33,006 nucleotides of DNA, taken from Welwitschia mirabilis. Lineage: Eukaryota; Gnetophyta; Gnetopsida; Welwitschiales. A program made the translations under genes and the position numbers. The DNA lies in NCBI GenBank assembly GCA_051453625.1, contig JBOZIK010000001.1:267707622-267740627 (forward strand), read 5' to 3'. The notes below the pieces were generated by a model. It made no database searches. It saw only the letters and a program-made list of their open reading frames with translations, and was not told the origin of the DNA. Positions 1 to 10,529 of the stretch are shown piece after piece. Each line of letters starts with the position of its first letter. Position 1 is the first letter of the stretch.

Positions 1-1032
1 TAAGAAAGAAAAAAGGAAGCTGCTATCCAACCTCCAAGTTATTTGTTATCCAGGATGAGCACTGAACAGCTGAGGCATTTTGAGAAGCATTTTAAGATCA
101 GCCCCATAGCTTTGGAAAGAACCTCTGATCCCATGTGATTTCTCAGCCTAAGCAAGATCAAGACCCTACTAGAAGAAGTTAACTGGTGTTACTTTCTTCA
201 CGTTTCTAACACCTGCTGTTCTCTGGTAACTAGGTTGTTCTATTTTAATGATAGGTATAATGCTTCTCAATTAACCTTCATTACTATAGTCTTTGGCCAA
301 GAAATGCACATTACTGTAGATTTTATAGCTTACCTCACTGGCCTTCCAAGAGGAAATTGGGGTGAGTATAGCCAATGGCTGAGTTATTTGAAGAGAAGAA
401 TGAAGCTACTCACCATATGTGTGGCACACACATCACTTGGAAGAAGATCTTTAAAGCTTCCTAGCTTCTTCCAAGATTTCGTCTTTTGCATCTAATTATG
501 TCTTACAACTTTCTTCTAGTTACTGGATATAGAGATGAGCTCTCAAACTATTAGGTCCTTCTCCTTTATGAGCTGGACTGAAGAAGAGACATAGATGCTC
601 TTGGCATAATACTCAAACATATGGCCAACTAGCTTTAGCCACACAAATGGCATGCCCTACACTATCCTTTTCTTATTACTCAAACTTGTCATCACTTTGA
701 CATTTCTCATCTTATTAGGCAAGAGATCCAAAAGCCAATGGGGTCTACCGATCATGTCACATTGTCTAGAATACATATTTTTAAGGAACCAGCTACTCCT
801 TCTCGGCCTAAGGTTAAGCTCTCTTAAACCCCAGAGATATTCCATCTTCTACATTGGATCAATTCATGGACTCATCAAATTAAGGAGGTACTAGTTACAA
901 GTGGTACTCCCGTTACTGACACCTCTCAGAGTGAGGGTGCTCAGTCTTCTAAATCCTGTGTGTCTGATTGAGTCTAGTTGTGTGTCTTTGTGTCTTCCAG
1001 TCTGTAGCTATCCTCCCTATCCTTGATTTCGT
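1..1032 (+). pseudogene. Env-like / plant-transposon-protein domain remnant, 3' end of copia element A
   Basis: This is a decayed coding region that fits the extra ORF found between pol and the 3' LTR of many Sirevirus-type Ty1/copia elements. The longest open piece (235-495) contains FYFNDRYNASQLTF, then GQEMHITVDFIAYLTGLPRG, which reads like the 'putative plant transposon protein' family core. In-frame similarity continues upstream (LRHFEKHFKISPIALER, about 70-125) and, after stops, downstream in another piece near 640-720 (GMPYTILFLLLKLVITLTF). A Ser/Thr-rich tail around 900-1010 precedes a polypurine tract, as expected for the 3' end of such an ORF. Several stops and frameshifts make it non-functional. 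The 5' part of the element lies outside the window. The family assignment is by eye; its position before a polypurine tract and LTR is the strongest support. Confidence 0.6.
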
Positions 1033-1033
1033 C

Positions 1034-1050
1034 AAAAAGGGGGAGAAAAA
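1034..1050 (+). promoter_or_regulatory. Polypurine tract of element A
   Basis: The purine run AAAAAGGGGGAGAAAAA lies immediately upstream of a TG that begins the LTR. AAAGGGGGAGA is the usual Sirevirus polypurine tract, used as the plus-strand DNA primer in reverse transcription. It fixes both the orientation and the left edge of the LTR at 1053. Confidence 0.7.
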
Positions 1051-1052
1051 TT

Positions 1053-2527
1053 TGTACTATTTTATCACTTCTTTTTGTTACCTATTTGTATTGCAAACTA
1101 ACAAAATGTAACTTTTACCATGTACTGAAACTTTTAAATAATACAAAGACAATTATGTTTTGTGAAAATTTATTTTAATCTTTTCTAACATAAAGCTTGT
1201 CTAAATTTAATTGCTTCAAAGATAAATGAGTTAGGGAGAGAATCTATATATCAAATTATTATTTTTCTTCAATCAATGATAAAAGGAAAATTTTCTAAAA
1301 ACCCATTATCATTGATTAATTTAATGAGTTTTTATAGTTATTCATTTATGTAGGTATTTCCCAATACCAGCCGACTCACTTGAAATATCGAGTGATTGAC
1401 TATTAAAGAACCATGACACTACTTTAGGATCGAGCGATCACACATATGAAACTAGGCGATTGAAATGATATAGTATAAAGAAAACCAGTTCAAACATGGA
1501 CAACTAATCATATTCATACTGACAATCATATCACACATAGTAAAATCCAACCTGATAGTAGGATGGATGACTGACTAGATTCCTATAAATGACCGCATTT
1601 CATGCAGTAAGAATCTATCTGATAGTAGTACGATGACTGATAATTTTGCAATGAGTGACTACATGAAAATCAGTGAAACATGATTCTGGTAATTGCAAGG
1701 TCGACTAAATAAACATGATAATGGGAGACCACATTTTGCCTAGAATCTCCCCTCATAAGGTCGACCGAATAAGAGTGATCAGGGAAACCCAGTTAAGGTT
1801 AACTACTTATTGAAATAAGGGTGACTGAACTTGCTTTTATTCTCTACTAAGAAATTTGCAATAAGTAAGGGTGACTAAAGATTAGAATAAGGGCGACCGC
1901 AGATGCAGGTAACTGAAGTCTTACGTAAGGTCAACCATACGATAGAAAAATGTAATCATTATGAATATAACAGTTCATTAGAAAAAGCACAAAGATTTCT
2001 TAAAAATTGCAATGGTTCATTTCTTCCTGTGAAAATGGCTACCTTGTATGTCTTAAGTATAAAAGCTCTTCTCTAATCAATAGATGAAATACACTTGACT
2101 TGTAAAATCTAAAATTGATAAGAACTGTTATACTTTCTTGTAGTACATCTGAATAATCTTCAAGTTCAGATTTCTATTGTACTTATATCTTTGTACCTTC
2201 TTGAGAAGAAGAGATTGCTGTACCTTAGAGAAGACATCTGTGTATTAGTGCATCCTTCTTTCTATCATTCATTCATGGTTGTGGATAAGCCTTAAAATTC
2301 TCATTGGTTGTGAAAGATTATTTGGTAATCCTGAAAACCATTCTAGTGAGCAAATATATGCCAGCTAGGATAAGGAGTCTACGAAGCTAAAGGGTGGTGT
2401 CTATCCATCATTAAATACTTTGTTTTTATATTCCTTTATATTTATCTTATTTGCACATCGTGAAGAACAAGGAAACAGGTTTTAAAAGACCTATTTATCC
2501 CCCTCTAGGGTCGATCCTTGACTTCTA
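1053..2527 (+). repeat. 3' LTR of Sirevirus-like copia element A
   Basis: The LTR starts with TGTACTATTTT, two bases after the polypurine tract. It ends close to 2527, where a TTATCCCCCTCTAGGGTCGA stretch and CTTGACTTCTA resemble the usual right end of Sirevirus LTRs (ending CA in intact copies). Length is about 1.47 kb. It holds a 67-base direct duplication (CTGATAGTAG at 1552 and 1619), ATCGAG-GATT-like repeats near 1386-1460, a GTCGAC-type motif array (1697-1940), and a U5-like segment from about 2100 with GTACATCTGAATAATCTTCA. No primer site follows, consistent with a 3' rather than 5' LTR. The partner LTR is outside the window, so a target duplication cannot be checked. The right end is uncertain by a few bases. 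Confidence 0.65.
1697..1940 (+). promoter_or_regulatory. Array of AAGG(T/G)(C/T)(G/A)AC(C/T) motifs in LTR A
   Basis: At least seven variants of one motif lie here: AAGGTCGACT (1697), AAGGTCGACC (1757), AAGGTTAACT (1795), AAGGGTGACT (1817 and 1867), AAGGGCGACC (1889) and AAGGTCAACC (1927). Clustered short motifs upstream of the transcription start are normal in plant LTR enhancers. Some copies read as W-box cores (TTGACC) on the minus strand, so binding by WRKY-type factors is possible but is inference. Confidence 0.5.
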
Positions 2528-2619
2528 GTACTTATAATAGTATTTAATACAATAATTAAATAGATGTTAGTTAATGCATAATTGTCCTAAAAAAGAACTT
2601 CATGGTTAGTAAGATTACA

Positions 2620-3980
2620 ATAGTTTAATTTTGAGATATAATTGCTAAAACCATTAAAATTCCCTTCTTAACCAAATATCTAGAACGTAAGGATTTAAAA
2701 GTTTACCTAAATGATAAAATATCACTAAAAAGTAGCTAGTATTCTAATTTATTCAATTATTTAAAAAAAGGTAATATTCAAGATTATTTAAAAATCTTAG
2801 CAAGAAAGGATTTTATTCAAAAGTTAACAAAGTTTAAAAGTATTAATAATATTCTATATACAATTAAATTTAGAGAAATATGACTTAGATATCTTCTCTA
2901 TTTAGAAGCTCAAGAGTTCTTAAACCAGTTGCATAATCATTGAAGAATTTATTATGAAAACCCTTTAGCTATGACTAGCCACATTTGTACAAAAGGATAT
3001 TATTAACCAATTCTTCATAAGAATTATGCCACAAGGATTAAAAATTGTATTGAATGTTAGTCACATTATCCAAAGTTGATTAAAGCTTTAAATCTTCTTC
3101 AACCTATTTTCCAAAATATCCGATTCAATACATGGATATTGGATTTTATTAGTATTATTCATTTGGCTTTATTATAAGATTACTATTATATTATTATAAT
3201 CACAAAGTATTTTACAAAATAGCTAGAAGAAAAAACACTTAAGAATTGTACCTTAAATAAATTAATTTTCTTCCTTGAAAATTAAATTTTAACTAGATTT
3301 GAAGTCTTAGAGATTTTATTCTATGATAATGGGCTAGCTTTCATTGCTATTAAATTTATTACTTCATCCCAAAAACATAGGATTTCTATTAAAAATTCTT
3401 TTAATTACTAACCTTAAGGAAATGGCTTAGCAAAATTGATAAATAAAAAAAATTGAATATGTACTAAAAAGGTGCTTTGAGGGTAATCATTGTAAATAGC
3501 ATCATATGCTTAAATTTCTATTATGGGCTAACTAAATTTATTACCATAAAAGTATTAAGAATAATACATGTGAGTTAGTTTATGGCATCAAGGTAATGAT
3601 TCCTTAGATTTATATAAAATATTATATTAGGCCTTAACTATTTCATCATATAATCCTTACAAATAATAATGTGTTATTTAGCAAAAACTAATTATTAAAG
3701 AAACTTGATCAAAAGAAGAATGTATCTCAGCTAAATATGAAGCATCAATAAAAATTCTGTTTGATTAAAAAGCATGTATTACAACCTTCCATTGTGGTGA
3801 TTTAGGTATGCTTAAAAATTTCAACAAAGATTAAAAACATGATAATATTATTCCATCATGGATAGGTCTATATGTTATTGATAAGATTATAGACCTAGAT
3901 ACATATTAATTATCTAATTTATTAAAGCATAATATTAGCTTTTCTTATTATTTTTATCATTGAAAGCATTAATTCTTTAG
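2620..3980 (+). pseudogene. Ty3/gypsy integrase remnant (Tat/Athila-like, non-chromoviral)
   Basis: A degraded polyprotein end, read across many stops. In order: a YLKKGNIQDYL segment near 2760-2790, typical of the linker after RNase H; a CIEC zinc-binding pair (Cys codons 3046 and 3055) with upstream His-like positions; LLQPIFQNIRFNTWILDFI (about 3090-3150), matching the LxLQPI...W..DFI entry to the integrase core; FYDNGLAF with the second catalytic Asp at 3325; a Y*P*GNGLA block at 3406-3430, where the usual Gln codon CAA has become TAA; LLWAN and ELVYGI blocks (about 3520-3585); and a PSWIGLYVIDKI end (about 3857-3895) like the GPY/F module. The YPQGNGLAE-type wording points to the Tat/Athila branch rather than chromoviruses. 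Integrase would splice element DNA into the genome; this copy is dead. No LTR or polypurine tract could be tied to it. Confidence 0.72.
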
Positions 3981-6256
3981 CCCTAATTAGTATGTCATTT
4001 AGTAAAACCTATAAATAGTATACAATGCATTATAGTTTTTAGTTATAGCTTTATTAGTTATTTAGTCTTCTAGAATTTTTCATAGATAACAACTTAATTT
4101 TCCTCTATAAATTTATCTCAAATAAAACTATCCTCTTCATCAGAATTTAATACAATTGAATAGTAATAAGATGAATATAGAGAGTCATAGACAACTTGTT
4201 TTGGATAAAGTTATTCCTTTTTAAAGAGCCTACTATTTATCATAAAGTAGTTCAAATACGTATACTTCCATTAGATGAATGATCAAGTAATTCACTTTGC
4301 AAATGAACTGATCAGATGTTAGAAACTAGGACCGGTTTTGGTACTAATCCTTTTATTACTATTTTCTAGTTCAATAATGATAGACACTTGATAGAGTCAT
4401 TCTTACTAGTGAATAACTTACCTTCTAATCACCTAGAAAGAAGACCAATTTTAACTTTAAATAAAATACAATAGAGAGATAAAGAAAGATAGAGATAGAT
4501 AGAGAGAGAGAGAGAGANNNNNNNNNNNNNNNNNNNNNNNNNNNNNNNAAGAGGAAGAGGAAGAGGGAAGGAGAGAGGAAGATTAGAAATAGACATCTAA
4601 GGACTTCTTTTACTACTTCCATGGATTCATGTATTGTTAAATCATATTAATCACCTTCCATTAAAGTTATATGTAACATTAATAAGAAAAGGGCTAAAAC
4701 TCATGAGCTACTCATGTATGTTAGTGAATTATTATGCAAGAAAATTGAGGATAATGTGAAAGTAAATATTTAAGTCTTAGTCCTTACTGTGATTTAGTTA
4801 CCACTAGCTTTTAAATAGAGTCATGATATCATCTTCATTTGTTTTTGAAGGGGAACAAAAATGTTAACACATTTTAATAATTTTTATTATTTTTAAATGA
4901 GGCATCTAGTATAATCACTTTTAATCATAGAAAATTTATAGTATAGCTATTTACTTTTATTTTGCTAGTTGGCAGATGGTAATTCTCAGTAACTACCTAT
5001 CTTTTCTCTTTATATATTTTTAGAACAATAGAAAGATCTACATATGGCATGATTTATGATTGCCATTAATGTTTTTTAAGAAAAATTTAATTTTAAGGTT
5101 ATAATCAATTCTAGAATAAGTATGAGCCTAGCTTTTTTTCATGATTAGTGACCCATGGATTTTGTAATGTTAGAATCTAAGTTAGATTGTTTGTCTTAGG
5201 CTATTAAATATAGTTATTTTTTATGCTTACAAGTTATCAAAATATTAAATATTTATTACACTAAATTTGGATCCATCATATTTAGAGTTCAGATCTCATG
5301 GCTTTTGGTTCATAGCTTTTATGATTTTACCTTTTCTTTTGAATGTCTCTTTTAACCCAGCAACCATAATTATTTTTAATATAACATTTATAGACCTATA
5401 CATGTAATTATTTTTTACAACTAAACTCAAGGATATTATTTTAGCTTTATTTAATTGACATTTCTGCTTTATGGTTTTCAAAGTTAAAACCCTTTTCATG
5501 GATTATAATACTTTAAATATTCTATGTTATATACCAATTTTTCCTTGTTACTCACCTAGTTATACTATTAAATTTTTATTACCTGTTCATGACCAATGTC
5601 TTATGCCTTTTATGATTAATCTGATCTCATAACAAATATTCTAATAACCATGGTAATCCTATACTTGAGATTTTTTTGTTCCTGACCCGTGGCTCATGAT
5701 AATTATCATTTATGAAGATGATTCTTCTAATTTTCCATTCCTACCATGTACTAAAGGTATATTATGTATTTTTTGTTCTATAAAATTTCTTTAAATGTTT
5801 ATTTAAGAGTATTCATTTATATCTAAGTTGGTCATACACATTATACAAAAATTAATTAAAGTATTATCTAGCTACATAAATTTGAAATGCATGCTAACTT
5901 AGAAATTAAGTTAAATAGTTTTGTATGTTTTAAAAAGGATTTATATCTAAAAACCATTTGAATTTAGACTTCATTTGGCATTCATTCATTAGTAAGTCTT
6001 ATCTTTTATCATTTTAGCTTCTTTTATGTAATTATTTTATGAGATTAAAGGACTATAACAACCATGACTCTATGGCAAAGATTTTTTCATGAGTATTAGA
6101 TCTAACAATAACTTATTAATAATGTATTTCACTTAGGAATCATCCTCATGGATGTATCATTGATTGAGGAAATATGATAAGCTCAATTCTTCACTTAGAT
6201 TATTTTCAATCTAATCCTTATTTTTTTACAATTTTAAAGTTTTAGAACATAAGAAG
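3981..6256. other. AT-rich stretch without recognised genes
   Basis: No open frame here reads as a known protein. It follows the Ty3 integrase remnant and precedes the insertion point of element B, so it is probably the 3' untranslated or LTR portion of that Ty3 element or older debris. A purine-rich microsatellite with a gap lies at about 4463-4580. The minus-strand open frame at 5296-5499 has no recognisable motif and is most likely chance. Confidence 0.5.
4463..4580. repeat. (GA)n/(GATA)n purine microsatellite with internal gap
   Basis: GATA-like and GA dinucleotide repeats run into a 31-base N gap (4518-4548) and continue as a GAGGAA-rich purine tract. The gap is most likely an unresolved simple repeat. 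Confidence 0.85.
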
Positions 6257-6261
6257 AATAG
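6257..6261. repeat. Target site duplication, left copy (AATAG)
   Basis: Five bases directly before LTR B. The right copy after the 3' LTR is GATAG at 14528-14532, one transition away. Five bases is the usual duplication length for Ty1/copia integrases. Confidence 0.6.
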
Positions 6262-7709
6262 TATTGAAAAATCTAGTTTTGATGACTCCACATCTCAAAC
6301 ATTCTGTATTATATTTTAGACCTGTTAATACAGAGAACGTCAATGGATCTTAAAAAATAACATCTCACAAAAAGGATCAGTTGATAAAATATAAAAATAA
6401 ATTACTTAAAAACATCTAGGAAACTAAAGACATCTTGAGTAAATATGTCTAGTAAGTTGAAGATGTCTTGTATGTACTGGAATTCAAGTCATGACTAAAA
6501 GATGACTATCTTATTCAAGACAACTGAGTTGAATATTGAACCTGACATAGATGAAGACATCTATATGTTTGAAGATGTCTATACTAAGCTAAAACAGGTA
6601 ATAGATTTAATTTTATTTTTGACTAATATCTTACATTTTAGATGGGTTATAGACTTATACATCATGGATTCATTTTACAAAGATTCATGAATATACAAAG
6701 GAAAATTCATCAAAATCTAGGCAAGTTGACTAAAGATATGTATAAGGTGAAGGCCTCTAACTATTAGTAGATGTTTATAAAAGTGAAGACATCTTGAATC
6801 CAGGATCAAATTTATAAAAACTAAAGTTACATTCCCAACACCTAGGTGTTGCCTATCCATTGCATGATGGTTATAAAGTTAAATAGCTAACTTTCAAGCT
6901 TAAACTACTAGATATTCATTAACCATATAAAGCTTCAATGTCACAAATCATTTGTAGAAATTTTGGCACTTCACTGATATAATAGAATACAAAATGATAA
7001 ATGCATGATTGAATGGAACGTCTCATGAAAAATCAAATGCATCATTTTCAAGGATATTTCATTGCTTTTATTATGTAATCTTATATCTTCATTGCTATTA
7101 TCTTCATTTATACTTATGACAACAATAGCAACATCAAGAAGCTTGAATCTTCATCAAAGTAATATCTTTAGGCTTATTATTATTTTGTACTTTTGATTCT
7201 ATATTGTGTGCTATATTATTATTGAATATTGTTGTAAGTACATTTTTGAATACCAAACACTTTGTAAGGCAACCGTTATAGCGGTGTTCATTTGCGATTG
7301 TGCTTGTCAGTACTTTTTTTAACGCAAGGTTATTAGTGATTCATAAAACCATTATTTCCTTAAGGAGAAGAGCATCCTACATTGTGAGGAGAATCACTAT
7401 TATAAAGGTTCATAGTGTACCTATGAAAACCACTATTTTCTTTGGGGGAAGGGGGGAAGACTATTACCTTGCAAGGAAGCTTTCATTTATTATAATGTTA
7501 GTGCTATGCTAGAAAACCACTATTTTCTTGTAAGTTAAAAATATCTAAAGGTGTAAGTAAAGACTACCCTCTATATGTGGACATACCGAGGTTGGGCAAT
7601 CATGTTATCTTAGTAAGGTATTTTCATTATGCATTTTCATTCTATCTTAATTTAAGTTTTATTTGATAAAACTCATTCACCTCCTTCCCTTTGAGTTTAA
7701 TGACCCTTA
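6262..7709 (+). repeat. 5' LTR of element B
   Basis: About 1448 bases. It starts TATTGAAAAATCT (ancestrally probably TGTTGAAAAATC) and ends ...GACCCTTA just before the primer site. It aligns along its length with 12988-14527; shared landmarks are the CAAGATGACT/GAAGATGTCTATACTAA segment, the TTCATCAAAGTAATATCTTTA segment (7152 and 13902) and CTCATTCACC near the right end (7673). It contains five exact AGATGTCT/AGACATCT octamers (6428, 6461, 6555, 6573, 6787). An imperfect tandem repeat built on GAAAACCACTATTTTCTT lies at about 7340-7530; this copy has one unit fewer than the 3' LTR. The open frames at 6502-6690 and 7300-7512 are chance frames inside the LTR. Confidence 0.8.
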
Positions 7710-7711
7710 AG

Positions 7712-7730
7712 TGCTATCAGAGTAGGTACT
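7712..7730 (+). promoter_or_regulatory. Primer-binding site, initiator Met tRNA type
   Basis: TGCTATCAGAGTAGGTACTC differs at two positions from the standard plant tRNA-iMet primer site (TGGTATCAGAGCAGGTACTC). It starts two bases after the LTR end. The tRNA 3' end would prime minus-strand DNA synthesis here. It establishes that 6262-7709 is the 5' LTR and that the element reads on the plus strand. Confidence 0.8.
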
Positions 7731-7737
7731 CATAAAA

Positions 7738-9500
7738 ATGAGTAACTTTCTTAAGTGAAGAAGGGAAGGGATGCCATCCATTAGACATTTGCCCTTTGAT
7801 GGGATAAAATATACCTATTTAAAGATGAGAATGAAAGTGTACTTTTAGTATTCTAAGTTGTAGGTAAGAAAAAGAATAGAAGATGGCTACACAGATCCTA
7901 TAGAAACTATTACAAATGCTATACGTAATGCCATTACTTAGATCAAGAAAATAAAATATTGGAAAGGCAAAGACAAAGATTTTTTCATGTTGACTCTAAA
8001 GCTAAAAATGCACTTTATTTTTCTTTATTTATAGAAGAATTTAATAGAATAGCAGGTTGCAATATGACACAAGAAATCTAGAATGTTCTAGTTAGAACAT
8101 GTGAAGGCACATTAGTTGTAAAATAATTAAAGCTTATAATTTAAACAAACCAATTTGAAAATCTCAAGATGGACTATGGAGAATGAGTGTATGAATACTT
8201 TACTAGAGTTACTAACATTGTGAATGTAATACATGGGATTAGAGAAAATCTTGTAGAAGTAAAGGTAATACAAAAAGTTGTTAGATCACTAATCCCTGAA
8301 TATAGGCTGAATACTATAGTTATGAAAGTTTCTAGAGATTTCAACAAAATGAAGAGAAAAAAGATATAGAGTGCTCTTATAGCATATAAAATAAATCTAA
8401 TTCAAGATAGATCATTAAAATAAAAACTTATTAAATTTAAGGCAAGTCAAAGAGAAAATTAGAGATTAAAAGAAAAGGCAAAGGAAGAACAAGAAAAAGA
8501 TGATTTTGATGATGAAGATGAGGGGCCTACCTTTATCATAAAAGGAGAAAAGAGAGTTCTTGCATGCAAATATAAAAAAGGGAGGACTTTAGAAAATCAT
8601 CTAGTTTTTTAACCAAGGATAAGTCTAAAGGTAATTATTCTAATAATACTTCTTTAGATATTTTAAAAGTACAATGTTGGGTATATGTAGGACTAGAACA
8701 TATAGCCTCGGAATGTCCTAGTACTAACAGATTATAGGATAAGAAATAAAATAAAGAGTTAAAGAAGAAGAAATAATTCTTTATAGGATGGCATGATGAT
8801 TAAGAGGCAACAAAAAAAGAAACATCTAATAATAAAAAAGCACATCTTTCATACATGACTATTACACACCATTAAGAAGAAGATGATGAGAGAGAAGAAG
8901 AGTATGATTTAGAAAGTAAAATGATATATAGGTATGAGTGTTCCAAAAAATAAATTATAATTTCTAATAATTTTATTAATCTATAAAAATTATGCACTAA
9001 GATGAACAAGCTATTTCATACTTATGAAGAAGCTTATGAACAAGAAAAATGATCCTTGCAACAAATTATTATCTAAGAAATCAACTCTTAAATCTAAGGT
9101 TGAAGGACTAACATGTGTTTTGGAGAATGTAAGACAAAAACTTTTATATTCAAAAAAATAATTAAAATATTTATAAAATAAAAATAAACTCTAAACATCA
9201 TGCTTGGGAAAAGAAAAAAATCCAAATGACAAGGATGGCTTGGGACACAATGAAGTCATAACTAGTACTTTAGCTTCTTTATATGAAAAAAGGAAATATA
9301 AGTCAAGGTATTAACATTTTACATTCATAAATAATATTATTTACTATTATTCTAATAGAGTTCATTATTAGTATAGTTTTGTAATTAAGTACAAAAATAA
9401 GTATTATACTAAGAATGCCATAATACCTAGTAGAATGGTATAACATTTTGTATAGGATAAATCAAGAAATGTTTGAGTACCAAAAGCTAAATTAGTAATA
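7738..9500 (+). pseudogene. gag: Copia gag remnant (UBN2-type) with zinc knuckle
   Basis: The likely start is ATG at 7738, eight bases past the primer site; a stop six codons later and many more stops and frameshifts kill the frame. The segment HLPFDGIKYTYLKMRMKVY (about 7786-7840) matches the 'F.G.NY..WK.RM..Y' opening of copia gag. The open piece 8187-8369 (YEYFTRVTNIVNVIHGI, then VVRSLIPEYRLNTIVMKV) matches the UBN2 core. The zinc knuckle is at 8675-8716: C-x2-Y-x4-H-x4-C, with the second Cys changed to Tyr (TAT). After an acidic/lysine-rich stretch comes DKDGLGHN (about 9228-9251), the Sirevirus GLGY-like motif, and a VPKAK remnant (about 9473-9490) like the WVPK motif just before protease. 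Gag would package element RNA in virus-like particles; this copy cannot. Confidence 0.75.
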
Positions 9501-10529
9501 TTAGATCAAACTATATTGAAAAATGTTTCTAATAATAAAATTAAGTATTTGTTAAGAAAAATAGAAGAAGTAAGACATTAGCACAAAAAACCTGTCACAA
9601 AAAGAAGGATTCAATGAAAAACGATCTAATACAACATAAAAGACATAATAATGATGTTACAATGCAACACACCTATGATCAACCTATGAATGAGACCATA
9701 AAAATTAAAAGTATAAAAAGATACACAAAGTTGAATAGGATCTTGAAGATTGAGCATTACCTAATTAAGTAAGTAAGTAGGTAATATTTTTTTAGCATCT
9801 CAACTTCATTGCATTTATCTTGTGAGTGGAAATTATGATTAGATGTAGTTGGTATAGTTAAAGTTGAATTATATATATGATATTTATCTTTTTGAAGTAT
9901 TATTATTATGTTTGTATTAGTCATATATCCTTTTTCAAAAAACTTAGAACTTTCATTTTATAGATGTCTCTGATGGAGATGTCTTAAGATTTATAAACAT
10001 ATTGAAAGTAAATATCTTAAGTTTGATAGACATCTTGAAAGGGCGAGTATGTTACTTTACCTTTTGAAAGTATATAAGTTTTGTAAATGTCTTAGTAGTA
10101 GGAAAATGTATTTAAATATTTTTAATAGAATACGTCTTTGATTTTGTAGACATCTACTTTATGCATTTCAGATGACTTGAGTGTTATAAACATATTGACT
10201 ATACTATTGCAAAAATTAAAACAAATTAAAACTTAAGGTTTTCACCCTTTTTATTTATAAAAGAGATTACAAAATATCATTTTCAAGTTCCACTTAATAG
10301 ATGTATCTCTCATAATGTTTTCTAGGCTTCATATTCTTAGATTTCTCTAACAAGACTTCTTGGATCTTTGATACATCTTAACAATAAGCAAGAACATAGT
10401 TTTCTCTTGAATAGGTGAATATTTTTTATAATTTCTTGTATTTTAGTTGATTTTTTGTTAGTTTTTTTATTATATCTTAAAAAAAGGGTTAGAATAAAGG
10501 AGGCAGGAACTTCTAGAGAAAAAGAATAG
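9501..10529 (+). other. Interior of element B where pol would be expected; non-coding, carries octamer array
   Basis: Copia elements place protease, integrase and reverse transcriptase directly after the WVPK-like motif. Here about 1 kb follows with none of DSG(C/A)-type protease, HHCC, D-D-E, DVK.AFLNG or YVDD blocks that I could find in any frame. Instead there are four exact AGATGTCT/AGACATCT octamers at 9962, 9977, 10028 and 10148, the same motif that fills the LTRs. A short (AAGT)n-like run lies at 9764-9782. The minus-strand open frame at 10337-10537 has no recognisable motif. Confidence 0.55.

Noticed and set aside
657-845. Minus-strand open frame overlapping the env-like remnant
   Set aside because: It lies antisense to the better supported plus-strand remnant and has no motif of its own.
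5296-5499. Minus-strand lysine-rich 67-residue open frame
   Set aside because: No family motif and composition typical of AT-rich noise.
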